A stretch of 64,000 nucleotides of DNA from Bacillota bacterium (GTDB taxonomy: Bacteria; Bacillota; Clostridia; Lachnospirales; Lachnospiraceae). The notes under the pieces were generated by a model. It was not told the origin of the DNA. It made no database searches and saw nothing but the letters and a program-made list of their open reading frames with translations. Below, piece after piece: positions 25,849-34,356 of this stretch. Every line of letters begins with the position of its first letter. Positions within the stretch are counted from its first letter, which is position 1. The translations under genes and the position numbers were made by a program. The DNA lies in contig JAEVYT010000017.1 in assembly GCA_023392615.1 (NCBI GenBank), forward strand, positions 310,001 through 374,000, in the 5' to 3' direction.

Positions 25849-26802
25849 ATGAAGAAAAGAAAATGGTTGGTATTTACTCTTTTATTTATCACATCTATTG
25901 CTTTATATTTTGCCTTTGCTGCAGCTCTGATTACAGAGAATAGTTATAAAGGAGATCCCACGGATAATAGTTACGATTCCTCGGATAAAGGGGATAATAC
26001 GAAGGTAACAAAGGCGCCAAAACCAAATGCAATCAAAACAAATACAAAAAAGGATAAAATCGCTCCGGTTATATCCGGAATGATAGGAAAGGACAGTTAC
26101 TTCGATGACACTGTATTTATGGTTGTTTACCCTGATAAAGAATATGATTTTTCAGAATATGTAAAGGTTAAGGACGACAGTGGGGAGAATATAAAGCTTA
26201 AGGTAGATACCAGTAAGGTGGACTATACCAAAGAAGGTGTTTATGAAGTTACCTTTACAGCGAAGGATAGCTCCGGTAATAAAGCGAAAGCAACGGCTAA
26301 AGTTCAAGTTAGACTTCCTAAAAAAGTGGATCAGATGGCGGACGAATTGCTTAGTGAGATTGTGAATGATTCTATGAGCGATCAGGAAAAAGCAAAGGCC
26401 ATTTACACATATATCAGAAAGAATATCGCCTATGTTGATAATTATGATGAGGTGGATTGGGAGAAGGCAGCCGAATACGGAATGAAGTATAATGGTGGAG
26501 ATTGTTTTGCTTATTATTCTGTCTCAAGAAGTCTCCTTACCCGAGCCGGAATACCTAATATCATGGTTACCAGATATAAGGGAAGGGGCCACCATTGGTG
26601 GAATCTCGTATATATTGATGGAGGATGGTATCATTTTGATACAACTCCTAGAAATAAACAGGCTACCTTTTGCTTGGTAACCAGTGCACAGTTGGCCGAT
26701 TATTCGAGTAAAGCCGGTAATACCCACCTTTGGGATGAATCCAAATATCCTAAAACCGCTACGAAAGAAATCAGTAAGGTTGAATGGGGAAAGCGCTATT
26801 AG
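25849..26802 (+). CDS. Membrane-anchored transglutaminase-like protein with Ig-like domain
   Basis: A 317-residue protein: an N-terminal membrane anchor (about 6-26), a Lys/Asp/Ser-rich linker (about 30-70), a bacterial Ig-like domain (about 75-155, YTKEGVYEVTFTAKDSSGN), and a transglutaminase-like core with the triad Cys (GGDCFAYYS), His (HHWWNLVY) and Asp (HFDTTPR). Such domains form or cut isopeptide bonds or act as Cys proteases at the cell wall. It ends the dlt-like operon and is followed by a terminator. It may crosslink or process a surface polymer or protein carrying the added amino acid; this is inference from location. Confidence 0.85.
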   Translation: MKKRKWLVFTLLFITSIALYFAFAAALITENSYKGDPTDNSYDSSDKGDNTKVTKAPKPNAIKTNTKKDKIAPVISGMIGKDSYFDDTVFMVVYPDKEYDFSEYVKVKDDSGENIKLKVDTSKVDYTKEGVYEVTFTAKDSSGNKAKATAKVQVRLPKKVDQMADELLSEIVNDSMSDQEKAKAIYTYIRKNIAYVDNYDEVDWEKAAEYGMKYNGGDCFAYYSVSRSLLTRAGIPNIMVTRYKGRGHHWWNLVYIDGGWYHFDTTPRNKQATFCLVTSAQLADYSSKAGNTHLWDESKYPKTATKEISKVEWGKRY

Positions 26803-26863
26803 TAAATACATTGTAAATAGAAGAGACGCATATAAGGGATTTATAAACTGATATTTATCAATA

Positions 26864-26913
26864 TGACCTTCATTAGTTAGAATTAAAATCTAGCTTGTGA
26901 AGGTCAATTTTTT
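26864..26913 (+). terminator. Intrinsic terminator of dlt-like operon 1
   Basis: TGACCTTCA (26864-26872) pairs with TGAAGGTCA (26898-26906), followed by A and six Ts (26908-26913). Confidence 0.75.
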
Positions 26914-27004
26914 ACGAAATAATTAGGCTCCTGTTATGAAGTGTAAGAATTGCAAGATATGATGGGTTGAATAAATGATGATTATTTGCTTTCAAAAGAA
27001 ACAG

Positions 27005-27032
27005 TTGACATTATGAAAAAAAGGATTATAAT
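27005..27032 (+). promoter_or_regulatory. Strong sigma-A promoter of the PLP lyase gene
   Basis: TTGACA (27005-27010), a 16-bp spacer and TATAAT (27027-27032): both hexamers are consensus. No S-box or T-box pattern was seen between it and the start codon. Confidence 0.75.
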
Positions 27033-27127
27033 TAATACATATTAAGCATATAAGAATTATATGAATTTAAAAAAGCGTTATATGGCAAACAATGACACAG
27101 AAGATTAGGAAAGGGTAGGTGATTAAG

Positions 27128-28321
27128 ATGAGCAAGAGAATATATGATGAAAGATTTGGTTTTCAAACCAGGGCGGTTCATACAGGAAATGATATTGATG
27201 GCGAGACCGGTGCGATAAAGCGACCAATTACAATGGCTAACAGTTATGAGCTTCCATATGATCCGTCCGATTTGAACTGGAGCAGCGCAGGGAAGAATCT
27301 TTATACGAGAAATGGGGGATCGAATCAGCAGTATTTACAGGAAAAACTGGCATCATTGGAAAATGGAGAGGATTGTGTTGTATTGGCTTCCGGTGTAGCT
27401 GCCTTATCCGGGCTGTTCTTTTCTTTATTAAACAGAGGAGATCACGTTATTTATTCCAATATAACCTACGTTGCCGTTTATCGCTTGTTGCATGAATTGC
27501 TAAATGATAAATATGGAGTTGAAACTACGATTATCGATACAACAAATACGGAGGCTGTGAAAGCAGCGATTAGACCGAACACAAAGTTGATACATATAGA
27601 GACACCAGGAAATCCTACACTTTCCGTATCTGATATAGAGGCAATAGCAAATCTGGCTCATGAAAATGGGATATTATTATCCGTGGATAATACATTTGCA
27701 TCACCCTATAATCAGAGACCAATTGATTTAGGAGCGGATTTCTCGATTGAAAGCCTAACAAAATATATCAACGGCCATGGAGATGCGATGGGAGGAGCGA
27801 TCATTGGTTCAAAAAAGTATCTTGATATCGTGAGATCACAGTCGCAGATTAATTTGGGTGGAGCAATAAGTCCCTTTAATGCTTGGCTGATTATGAGAGG
27901 CGCAGTAACCCTTCCTTTAAGAATGAGACAACATAATGAAAATGCATTGAAAGTAGCAAAATATCTGGAATCAGTTGAGGGTGTAAGCTTTGTATCTTAT
28001 CCAGGGCTGGAAAGCCATCCACAACATGATGCTGCGAAAAAGCAAATGATTGGTGGTTTTGGGGGTGTGCTATCATTTGGACTTAAGGCAGAACATGATA
28101 TCTATAATCAATTTGTGAGTCATCTTAGGGTTATTACTTCGGCTGTATCATTAGGACATGATGAAAGTTTAATCGTGTTCTTAGGAGAAAAGGACGAAAG
28201 GCAGTATTTATATCCGGAAGAATTTCATAAAGGATTCTTAAGATTTAGTGTCGGAATTGAAGATGCTGAGGATATTATCGAAGATCTCAGGCAGGCGTTA
28301 GAAAAAGTACACTTATTATAA
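27128..28321 (+). CDS. Trans-sulfuration family PLP enzyme (cystathionine/methionine gamma-lyase or synthase type)
   Basis: A 397-residue fold-type I PLP enzyme of the Cys/Met metabolism family: GFQTRAVHTG at the N-terminus, ASGVAALSGL (phosphate binding), HIETPGNPTL, VDNTFASPYNQRP, and PLP Lys212 in SLTKYINGHGD. Members catalyse gamma-elimination or gamma-replacement on methionine, cystathionine or O-acyl-homoserine; which one cannot be settled here. It has its own promoter and lies between the two dlt-like systems without obvious link to them. The sulfate assimilation genes about 9 kb away make a role in sulfur amino acid metabolism plausible. ATG 27128 is preferred over GTG 27119, which overlaps the ribosome binding site. 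Confidence 0.85.
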   Translation: MSKRIYDERFGFQTRAVHTGNDIDGETGAIKRPITMANSYELPYDPSDLNWSSAGKNLYTRNGGSNQQYLQEKLASLENGEDCVVLASGVAALSGLFFSLLNRGDHVIYSNITYVAVYRLLHELLNDKYGVETTIIDTTNTEAVKAAIRPNTKLIHIETPGNPTLSVSDIEAIANLAHENGILLSVDNTFASPYNQRPIDLGADFSIESLTKYINGHGDAMGGAIIGSKKYLDIVRSQSQINLGGAISPFNAWLIMRGAVTLPLRMRQHNENALKVAKYLESVEGVSFVSYPGLESHPQHDAAKKQMIGGFGGVLSFGLKAEHDIYNQFVSHLRVITSAVSLGHDESLIVFLGEKDERQYLYPEEFHKGFLRFSVGIEDAEDIIEDLRQALEKVHLL

Positions 28322-28435
28322 GGGATTAAGAAACAGTAACCATCGAGAAAACCCAATAAATGTGGATAACTATTTCATTAACGAATAACATTGGGGAATA
28401 ATTTCATAATTTTGTATGGGAAGAAAGGAGATACT

Positions 28436-28717
28436 ATGAGTGTTGTAATTATCGGAGGAATTGATCGTATGATTTGTCACTACAAGAATGTCTGCAAAAA
28501 ATATAACTGTAAGGCAAAGGTATTCACTCAAATGGCTCCCAACATGGGAAGTCAAATTGGAAGTCCGGATGTTGTTATCGTATTTACTAACACGGTATCT
28601 CACAAAATGGTTTACTGTGCCGTGTCAGAAGCAGAAAAGAGCAATGCAGAGATCATCCGATGCCATTCTAGTAGTAAAAATGCTCTAAATGGAATTCTTG
28701 AGCGTGTATGTAATTGA
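28436..28717 (+). CDS. DUF2325 domain-containing protein
   Basis: A 93-residue protein that is almost entirely a DUF2325 domain: SVVIIGGIDRM at the start, DVVIVFTNTVSHKMV in the middle and IIRCHSSSKNAL near the end. It has several Cys and His residues that could bind a metal. The function of this family is not known to me. The ATG at 28436 follows AAAGGAG. It converges on system 2 across a shared terminator. Confidence 0.8.
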   Translation: MSVVIIGGIDRMICHYKNVCKKYNCKAKVFTQMAPNMGSQIGSPDVVIVFTNTVSHKMVYCAVSEAEKSNAEIIRCHSSSKNALNGILERVCN

Positions 28718-28732
28718 AATAATTATGATCTA

Positions 28733-28805
28733 TAAAGGGAATGCTGAAAAACAAATAATCTTACTGCTTAAAAGATTAATATTTTTCAACATTCCCTTTT
28801 TCGTT
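28733..28805. terminator. Bidirectional terminator with a long stem
   Basis: ATAAAGGGAATGCTGAAAAA (from 28732) pairs with the complementary run ending CATTCCCTTTTT (to about 28801), about 18-20 bp with one G-U pair. A- and T-runs on both sides suit both converging genes. Confidence 0.75.
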
Positions 28806-28820
28806 AAAGTTTTCTATGGA

Positions 28821-29807
28821 TTAATTTTTGGGCGTTTCCTTACGTTGTATGATCACTAAGTAGTTTTGATAGGCATCGTTCCAATGACTGTAACTTTTGT
28901 CACCACGGTGGTCGGCCAGATTGGTATGCAACGATAGATATTTACCAACATAGGTTGTGACTTTTTTTGCACCATAATAATTTAAATGGTTACCTTTATC
29001 ACGTGTGTCTTTTGACCAGTTTATCTTTAAATCACGGAGATGTAAGTTCAGGTCAATATAAGGCAAATTATTTTCTTTTGCAAAAAGAGAAGCCGTATTA
29101 TGCTTTGCGTAGGTCCAGCATAAGGGGGTTGGAGCGCTATATAGGATTAATTGGATATGACGCTCATTACACAGTTCTACTATTTTATTCAAATAAGTTA
29201 ATGCTGGATCACTAATATCTACGACTTTATCAGTTTTGTGAATATAGGGACCCTTCTTATAAGGGCTAATTTTTGGATTGAATTTAAAGCCCTCAATAAC
29301 TTTGGTAGGAGTCGCGGATTCTTGTTTTAGTGGATGTATCTTTAAACTTTTAATATTAAAGTGAGCCCAGTCATTATGGAATTGAAAAACAGGAAAATTA
29401 TATTTCATACCATAATCGACCGAATTTTCAAGTTTGTTGACATATGTAAACTTTCGATAGAATACATTTGTTTCCAGTAATACAACCTTTGGAGATTGGT
29501 GCTTTAAAACCTTCTTAAACCAATAATAAGTGTCCTGTAATTTTTGTCCTGGGATGCCGCAATTATAACCGGTATATCCATATTGATCCCATATCTCAAT
29601 CGGAGATATACTGGCGTTGCATTCACTGTCACCGATCAATAGGTAATCGACGGAGTTTTTTTGTGCATGTAATATCCCACTCATTTTACTATAAGGACCT
29701 ACATAATAGCCATTATGGTTTAGAAAATCCGACATTATAACAAGAAGGATCAAAAGACCTATTGTAAAAGCCAGCGGTTTTATTATAATTTTATATCTCA
29801 TTTTCAT
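28821..29807 (-). CDS. DltD/SGNH-like protein, system 2
   Basis: A 328-residue protein, last gene of the - strand operon. It has an N-terminal membrane segment (about 10-28) and an extracytoplasmic SGNH-like domain with the intact nucleophile block LLIGDSECNASISP (Ser61) and second block DKGNHLN (Asp270, His274). It shares layout and several motifs with its system 1 counterpart (SPIEIWDQYGYTGY vs NPITLWEDYGITSY), so the two are paralogues. It likely helps the MBOAT encoded 22 bp upstream transfer the activated group onto a surface acceptor. RBS: GAGGTAG. Confidence 0.8.
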   Translation of the reverse strand: MKMRYKIIIKPLAFTIGLLILLVIMSDFLNHNGYYVGPYSKMSGILHAQKNSVDYLLIGDSECNASISPIEIWDQYGYTGYNCGIPGQKLQDTYYWFKKVLKHQSPKVVLLETNVFYRKFTYVNKLENSVDYGMKYNFPVFQFHNDWAHFNIKSLKIHPLKQESATPTKVIEGFKFNPKISPYKKGPYIHKTDKVVDISDPALTYLNKIVELCNERHIQLILYSAPTPLCWTYAKHNTASLFAKENNLPYIDLNLHLRDLKINWSKDTRDKGNHLNYYGAKKVTTYVGKYLSLHTNLADHRGDKSYSHWNDAYQNYLVIIQRKETPKN

Positions 29808-29829
29808 AATTCTACCTCATAAATTAATT

Positions 29830-31416
29830 TTAAAATCCTGCGTATATTAATTTAGCCGGAAGATAAGAATCACCATATGCGCCTAGTATAATTACAAGGA
29901 TAATTGCGGCATATAGTACGCTCCACCGAACAACAAGATTCCAACCTGCTATTCTTTCACGAATAGATATCCCTTTTTCATGTAAAAGATCCACTACAAA
30001 CACAACAATTAAACCAAATAGCACAGCGAGATAATCGTGCTTGCTCAGACCCAGCTTAAACAACGAACCATCAGTAAGGGCTGACCATCGGAATTTGGTA
30101 AAGATGGACTCATATAGATGTAATCCTCTTTTTAACCCATTCGCACGAAAGAAGAGCTCACCCGTGAATATGATAAGAAGCATCTTAATACTCTGAATGG
30201 TCCGATAAGGTATGCTATTACGATTAATCTTAAGAGAAGTCATTACATATTGTACGAGAGGTTCAAAGGTATTACCAAGTAAGATTAGCGTAAAATAGTA
30301 CATACCGTAAAATATATAATTCCATCCGGTACCATGCCATAAGCCGTTACAGAGCCAAACTCCAAATAATGCAATAGAAGAAGGGATGATTTGACCCATA
30401 TGTTTACCAAATTTTGCTTTCGCATTTTTACCTAAATTCTTAACAAACTTAGTTAATGATATTGGGTAAAAGATATAGTCTTTTAGCCAACTACCAAGTG
30501 TAATATGCCATCTTCTCCAGAATTCAGAAGGAGTTTTGGAAAAGAACGGCTGACGAAAATTCTCTGGTATAATGACACCAAACATTTCTCCAGTACCGAT
30601 TGTGATATCAATACAACCAGAGAAATCCGCATAAAGTTGGAATGTGTATAGTATTGCAGCTACAATAATTACAAAACCGCCATAGTGTGTATTTGTTTTA
30701 TCAAATACCCGTTCTACTAAAAGATTAATTCGATCTGCTATAATAAGCTTTTTGAATAAACCCCAAAGAATGCGCTGCAAACCGAAAGTAATGTTCTTAT
30801 AAATTAAAGGAGTACCTTTAAACAAAGCTTCTGCAGTTTGAGAGTAACGACATATAGGACCTTCTAAAAGGGTAGGGAAAAAGGACATATATAACGCAAG
30901 TCTGCCTAAATTCTTATCTGGCTCAATCTTTTGGTAATAAATATCAAGAAGATATGAGATTGCTTGTAATGTATAGAAGGATATACCAATTGGTACTACA
31001 AATTTCAAGTTGGGCATCATGATGGGTGAGGATACTAGTTTTAATATATGATTAATGTTACCACAGAAAAAGTGGGTATATTTTAATACAATTAATATAA
31101 TAAGCTGCATCAGCATACCAAACCACAGGATGCGAAATTTCTTTTTTGCATAGATCGCTTTTAGCTCTTTTTTATTTTCTGAAGTGCTTCTTTTTAACGT
31201 ATAGTTTTTCTTGCTGTTCATAAACCAGAGCCCAATCAAATACATGGACAAGGTAGAGAAGAGCAGATAACCCAAAAGCATTCCACTGATTGAATAGAAG
31301 AAAAGATAACTGAATACAAGAAGTATCTTCCATCTGTGACGTTGAGGAACCAATTGGTATGAAAAAAGTACAATCGGAAAAAATACAAAAAGATATAAAG
31401 GTGAGGTATAATTCAT
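29830..31416 (-). CDS. DltB-like MBOAT acyltransferase, system 2
   Basis: A 528-residue polytopic protein, nearly the same length as the system 1 enzyme (531). Conserved blocks: MSFFPTLLEGPICRY, FRQPFFSKTPSEFWRRWH and the catalytic His361 in GLWHGTGWNYIFYG. It would transfer the carrier-bound group across the membrane to an extracellular hydroxyl. The start follows GAGG and lies four bases after the carrier-protein stop. The gene order, carrier then MBOAT then SGNH, is the same as in system 1. Confidence 0.85.
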   Translation of the reverse strand: MNYTSPLYLFVFFPIVLFSYQLVPQRHRWKILLVFSYLFFYSISGMLLGYLLFSTLSMYLIGLWFMNSKKNYTLKRSTSENKKELKAIYAKKKFRILWFGMLMQLIILIVLKYTHFFCGNINHILKLVSSPIMMPNLKFVVPIGISFYTLQAISYLLDIYYQKIEPDKNLGRLALYMSFFPTLLEGPICRYSQTAEALFKGTPLIYKNITFGLQRILWGLFKKLIIADRINLLVERVFDKTNTHYGGFVIIVAAILYTFQLYADFSGCIDITIGTGEMFGVIIPENFRQPFFSKTPSEFWRRWHITLGSWLKDYIFYPISLTKFVKNLGKNAKAKFGKHMGQIIPSSIALFGVWLCNGLWHGTGWNYIFYGMYYFTLILLGNTFEPLVQYVMTSLKINRNSIPYRTIQSIKMLLIIFTGELFFRANGLKRGLHLYESIFTKFRWSALTDGSLFKLGLSKHDYLAVLFGLIVVFVVDLLHEKGISIRERIAGWNLVVRWSVLYAAIILVIILGAYGDSYLPAKLIYAGF

Positions 31417-31420
31417 GGGT

Positions 31421-31648
31421 TTATTCCTCTTGCAGGCGAAGTATCATGTTCCACATCGCACTTGCTGAGTTGAAGTTAACAGGTACTAAATCAACTGGTG
31501 TTATTTCGATTACAAATTCGTCCTCTAATTCCGATACAAGGGATAAGATTGAGAAGGAATCTAGTTTTCCATCGTCAATTAAGCGTGTTTCAGTATTATA
31601 GTCGATTGCAGAATTAATATTTTTTAAGATTGTAAGTAATTTTTCCAT
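31421..31648 (-). CDS. DltC-like carrier protein, system 2
   Basis: A 75-residue carrier protein with the phosphopantetheine Ser in LDSFSI (near residue 36), followed by SELEDEFVIEITPVDLVPVN, which mirrors the system 1 protein. It would hold the amino acid, or its decarboxylated form, as a thioester. The start is the inner ATG at 31648; its GGAG lies inside the end of the decarboxylase gene, so translation of the two is probably coupled. Confidence 0.85.
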   Translation of the reverse strand: MEKLLTILKNINSAIDYNTETRLIDDGKLDSFSILSLVSELEDEFVIEITPVDLVPVNFNSASAMWNMILRLQEE

Positions 31649-31649
31649 A

Positions 31650-32843
31650 TTATCGATCTCCATTCATTTCATTATTATAATAATTTAAAGTATTTGTTTG
31701 ATACGTTTTTCTTGCAACACAAATATTCTTCTCCTCGGAATACATTAAAACTTGGGGTAAGTCGCGGCTTAGGAATAAAGAGATTCCTTCCGTAACCGAG
31801 TATGCACCTGCTTTTTGAAATATTAACTTATCTCCGATTTGAAGGTTAGTAAAAGGATATTGCCTCACTAGAATATCATTAATGGAGCACAAGGAACCAC
31901 ATACGGTCCAGTTATCTGTCTCACCATCACCATGACTCCAATGTTTAATCGGAGGCTTTTTCATAGCCATCATCTGCCCGAAATAATTCATCTGGTGGAT
32001 ACCACCGTCAACGATGCAATAAGATTCCCCTTTGTTCTTTTTTAGGTCTACAACACTTGTTACATAATATCCACAATTTGCAGCGATAAATCTTCCGAGT
32101 TCAAGAGATATCTTGCCACTGAATTTGAGCTTGCTTATCAATTGTGCAAGGGACTCGAGCATAAAATCCTCTTCATCATTCTCCTCATCAAAATAATAAA
32201 TCGGAAGACCGGATCCATATTCTAATTTGTTCACAACAAAACCGTATTGTTCTTTTAAGTCCATGCAAAAATGATCCAGCATGGTTAATTCGTGCTCATG
32301 TTTGTTCGGAGATTTCTTCTGAGTACCTGAGAAGAATTGAATTCCCTCTATATGGACAAAAGGATAGTGGTCACGGTTTTTAATGATTTCTCGTATCAAT
32401 GCCTCATCCATACCAAATTGGTTCCCTGATGTCAGACGCAACAGAACCCGGAGTGTCAATTGATGCTGTGCGGAGTACTGTTCCAAAAGCTGCCACTGTG
32501 AGTAGGATTCAATGGTGTATGTGATTCGACTGTTGTACGTCTGTAAAGCATACGTAATGTCTTCCTGTTTTTTATAAACACCAGACATTACGATTTTCTC
32601 CATAGGGAGGGTGGCTCTTTCACATATGTGGAATTCGCCAGGTGAACATACTTCAAAGTAATCTACTAAATGCTCCAACTCTTTTACCAGAAAAGGATTT
32701 GCTTTCATCGCATAGCAAAGTTCTACCTTCGAGCCCAGTACAGACCGGAGTTTACTGATCTGTTTAGCTAAAAGATCCGTATCAAATAGATAAAACGGAG
32801 TTTTGTATTCATTGATGATTACATCAAGATCTTGCTCCTTCAT
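31650..32843 (-). CDS. Fold-type III PLP-dependent decarboxylase (LysA/ODC/BtrK-like)
   Basis: A 397-residue alanine-racemase-fold PLP enzyme: PLP Lys47 in LCYAMKANPF, FEVCSPGE, the glycine-rich SGLPIYY region, LELGRFIAANCGYY, and the catalytic Cys in VCGSLCSIND (about residue 317), equivalent to the GPxCxSxD of diaminopimelate and ornithine decarboxylases. The usual His-x-His-x-Gly-Ser-Gln block is replaced by GIQFFSGTQ. Within a dlt-like operon it probably provides or modifies the amino acid. A precedent is BtrK of butirosin synthesis, which decarboxylates glutamate held on a carrier protein. Glu to GABA or Asp to beta-alanine are possible; racemase activity is an alternative. It is not a housekeeping LysA by context. 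Confidence 0.75.
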   Translation of the reverse strand: MKEQDLDVIINEYKTPFYLFDTDLLAKQISKLRSVLGSKVELCYAMKANPFLVKELEHLVDYFEVCSPGEFHICERATLPMEKIVMSGVYKKQEDITYALQTYNSRITYTIESYSQWQLLEQYSAQHQLTLRVLLRLTSGNQFGMDEALIREIIKNRDHYPFVHIEGIQFFSGTQKKSPNKHEHELTMLDHFCMDLKEQYGFVVNKLEYGSGLPIYYFDEENDEEDFMLESLAQLISKLKFSGKISLELGRFIAANCGYYVTSVVDLKKNKGESYCIVDGGIHQMNYFGQMMAMKKPPIKHWSHGDGETDNWTVCGSLCSINDILVRQYPFTNLQIGDKLIFQKAGAYSVTEGISLFLSRDLPQVLMYSEEKNICVARKTYQTNTLNYYNNEMNGDR

Positions 32844-32844
32844 A

Positions 32845-34356
32845 TTAATTTCCTCCAACCATTTCTAATAATTTTTTTCTGTCAATCTTACCGTTAGGTG
32901 AGATCGGTAGTTCCTCCATTGTTACAAATTGGGAGGGAATCATATAGATCGGCACGGATTCCTGCATTTTGACACGTATCTGAGCGTCATCCATACTACC
33001 TATATAAAAGGCGAATATTCGGTTTTTTACATTGTCAAATACGCAGCATGCTCGTGTTATATTATCGTAACTATTGATGATAAGTTCAATTTCTTCAAGC
33101 TCAATCCGATGTCCCATATGTTTGATCTGAAAATCTTTTCGTCCACCAAAGCAAAGATTATTATCGCCATTATAATATGCAAGGTCGCCGGTTCTATAGA
33201 TGGGCTCAATATAATATGGATTCATTGGATTCTGAGTAAATGCCTTCTGTGTTTGTGAGGGGTTATTGTAGTATCCTAAGGCAAGTGCTGTACCCGATAC
33301 ACAGATTTCTCCGATTGTACCAGGTTCAGTAACTAACTGATCATTTTCGTCAAGCAGAAAAACCTTTTCATTCGGAAATGCTTTTCCAATAGGGAGTGTT
33401 TCGTCAAGTTCATAATCTCGGTCAATTCGAAAGTACGTACAATTACAGGTGATTTCAGTCGGTCCGTATAAATTGACATACATGGCATTAGGAAGATACT
33501 TTTGCCATAATTTGAGATGCTTAACCGGCATTGCTTCTCCGCTGAATAAAATCTTATTTACTGCTGTTGGAACCTTATAGCTTAATCCTCTCAGCTGGGT
33601 AATCATGCATAGCGCGGATACTGCCCAAATAAGGGTGGTTACGCCGTGATCACAAATATAATCAAGTAGTTGCATCGGTATGGAAAAGAGCTTTTTAGGG
33701 ATAATCACCATAGTAGCTCCCAACTTGAGAGTAGAATAGATATCTTTAACCGATACATCAAAATCAAAAGGAGCCTGATTGCCAATGATATCGTTGGAGG
33801 TGATGTCGAATAATGAAGGGAAATACTCCATAAAGTCGATCACTGAGCGATGGCTGACTAATACGCCCTTTGGTACTCCGGTGGAGCCAGAAGTAAAATT
33901 GCAATAGAGAGGGTCTACATCCATTGACGAAGATCGAATACTCTTCAATTTATCCGAGTCAATGTCATATTGGACTAAATCGGAATAGCCAAGTATTCTG
34001 CCGGAGAATTCAATATCTTCAAGTCGATTAAATTGATCCGTCAGTGTTATGATACAATCACTTTGTGATACCTCTAGTATCTGGCGAATACGTGCTGCCG
34101 GCTGGTCGGGGCTGATTAGCGTATAGAAACAGCCGCTATATACGATTCCCATAAACGTAGTTAGTGCTTCAACACATTTATCCATGAAGACTACTACTGG
34201 TTTACGAATGGTGACGATATCTGCCAGTGCACTGCCAATACACCTTGCATTATTCATTAGCTCAAGATAGGTACATGCTGATTCAGAATCGATTACAGCT
34301 ATTTTATCCGGAGTTTTCCCAGCGGAAGTTTCCAGATATTCTAAAACATTTGTCAT
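32845..34356 (-). CDS. DltA-like amino acid adenylation enzyme, system 2
   Basis: A 503-residue stand-alone adenylation enzyme: FTSGSTGVPKG (about residue 155), LYGPTEITC, YRTGDLAY and NGKIDR near the C-terminus with the catalytic Lys. Asp200 in FDVSVKD keeps the amino-group ligand. The DltA Cys linked to D-alanine selection is Ser272 (FSGE). It loads the carrier protein two genes downstream; the decarboxylase gene lies between them. It overlaps the kinase gene upstream by 4 bp, which ties amino acid activation to the two-component genes in one operon. Confidence 0.85.
   Translation of the reverse strand: MTNVLEYLETSAGKTPDKIAVIDSESACTYLELMNNARCIGSALADIVTIRKPVVVFMDKCVEALTTFMGIVYSGCFYTLISPDQPAARIRQILEVSQSDCIITLTDQFNRLEDIEFSGRILGYSDLVQYDIDSDKLKSIRSSSMDVDPLYCNFTSGSTGVPKGVLVSHRSVIDFMEYFPSLFDITSNDIIGNQAPFDFDVSVKDIYSTLKLGATMVIIPKKLFSIPMQLLDYICDHGVTTLIWAVSALCMITQLRGLSYKVPTAVNKILFSGEAMPVKHLKLWQKYLPNAMYVNLYGPTEITCNCTYFRIDRDYELDETLPIGKAFPNEKVFLLDENDQLVTEPGTIGEICVSGTALALGYYNNPSQTQKAFTQNPMNPYYIEPIYRTGDLAYYNGDNNLCFGGRKDFQIKHMGHRIELEEIELIINSYDNITRACCVFDNVKNRIFAFYIGSMDDAQIRVKMQESVPIYMIPSQFVTMEELPISPNGKIDRKKLLEMVGGN

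Noticed and set aside
31650..32843. Housekeeping diaminopimelate decarboxylase (lysA)
   Set aside because: Gene sits between a DltA-like ligase and its carrier in an operon, and the HxHxGSQ block is changed; kept only as a distant possibility.
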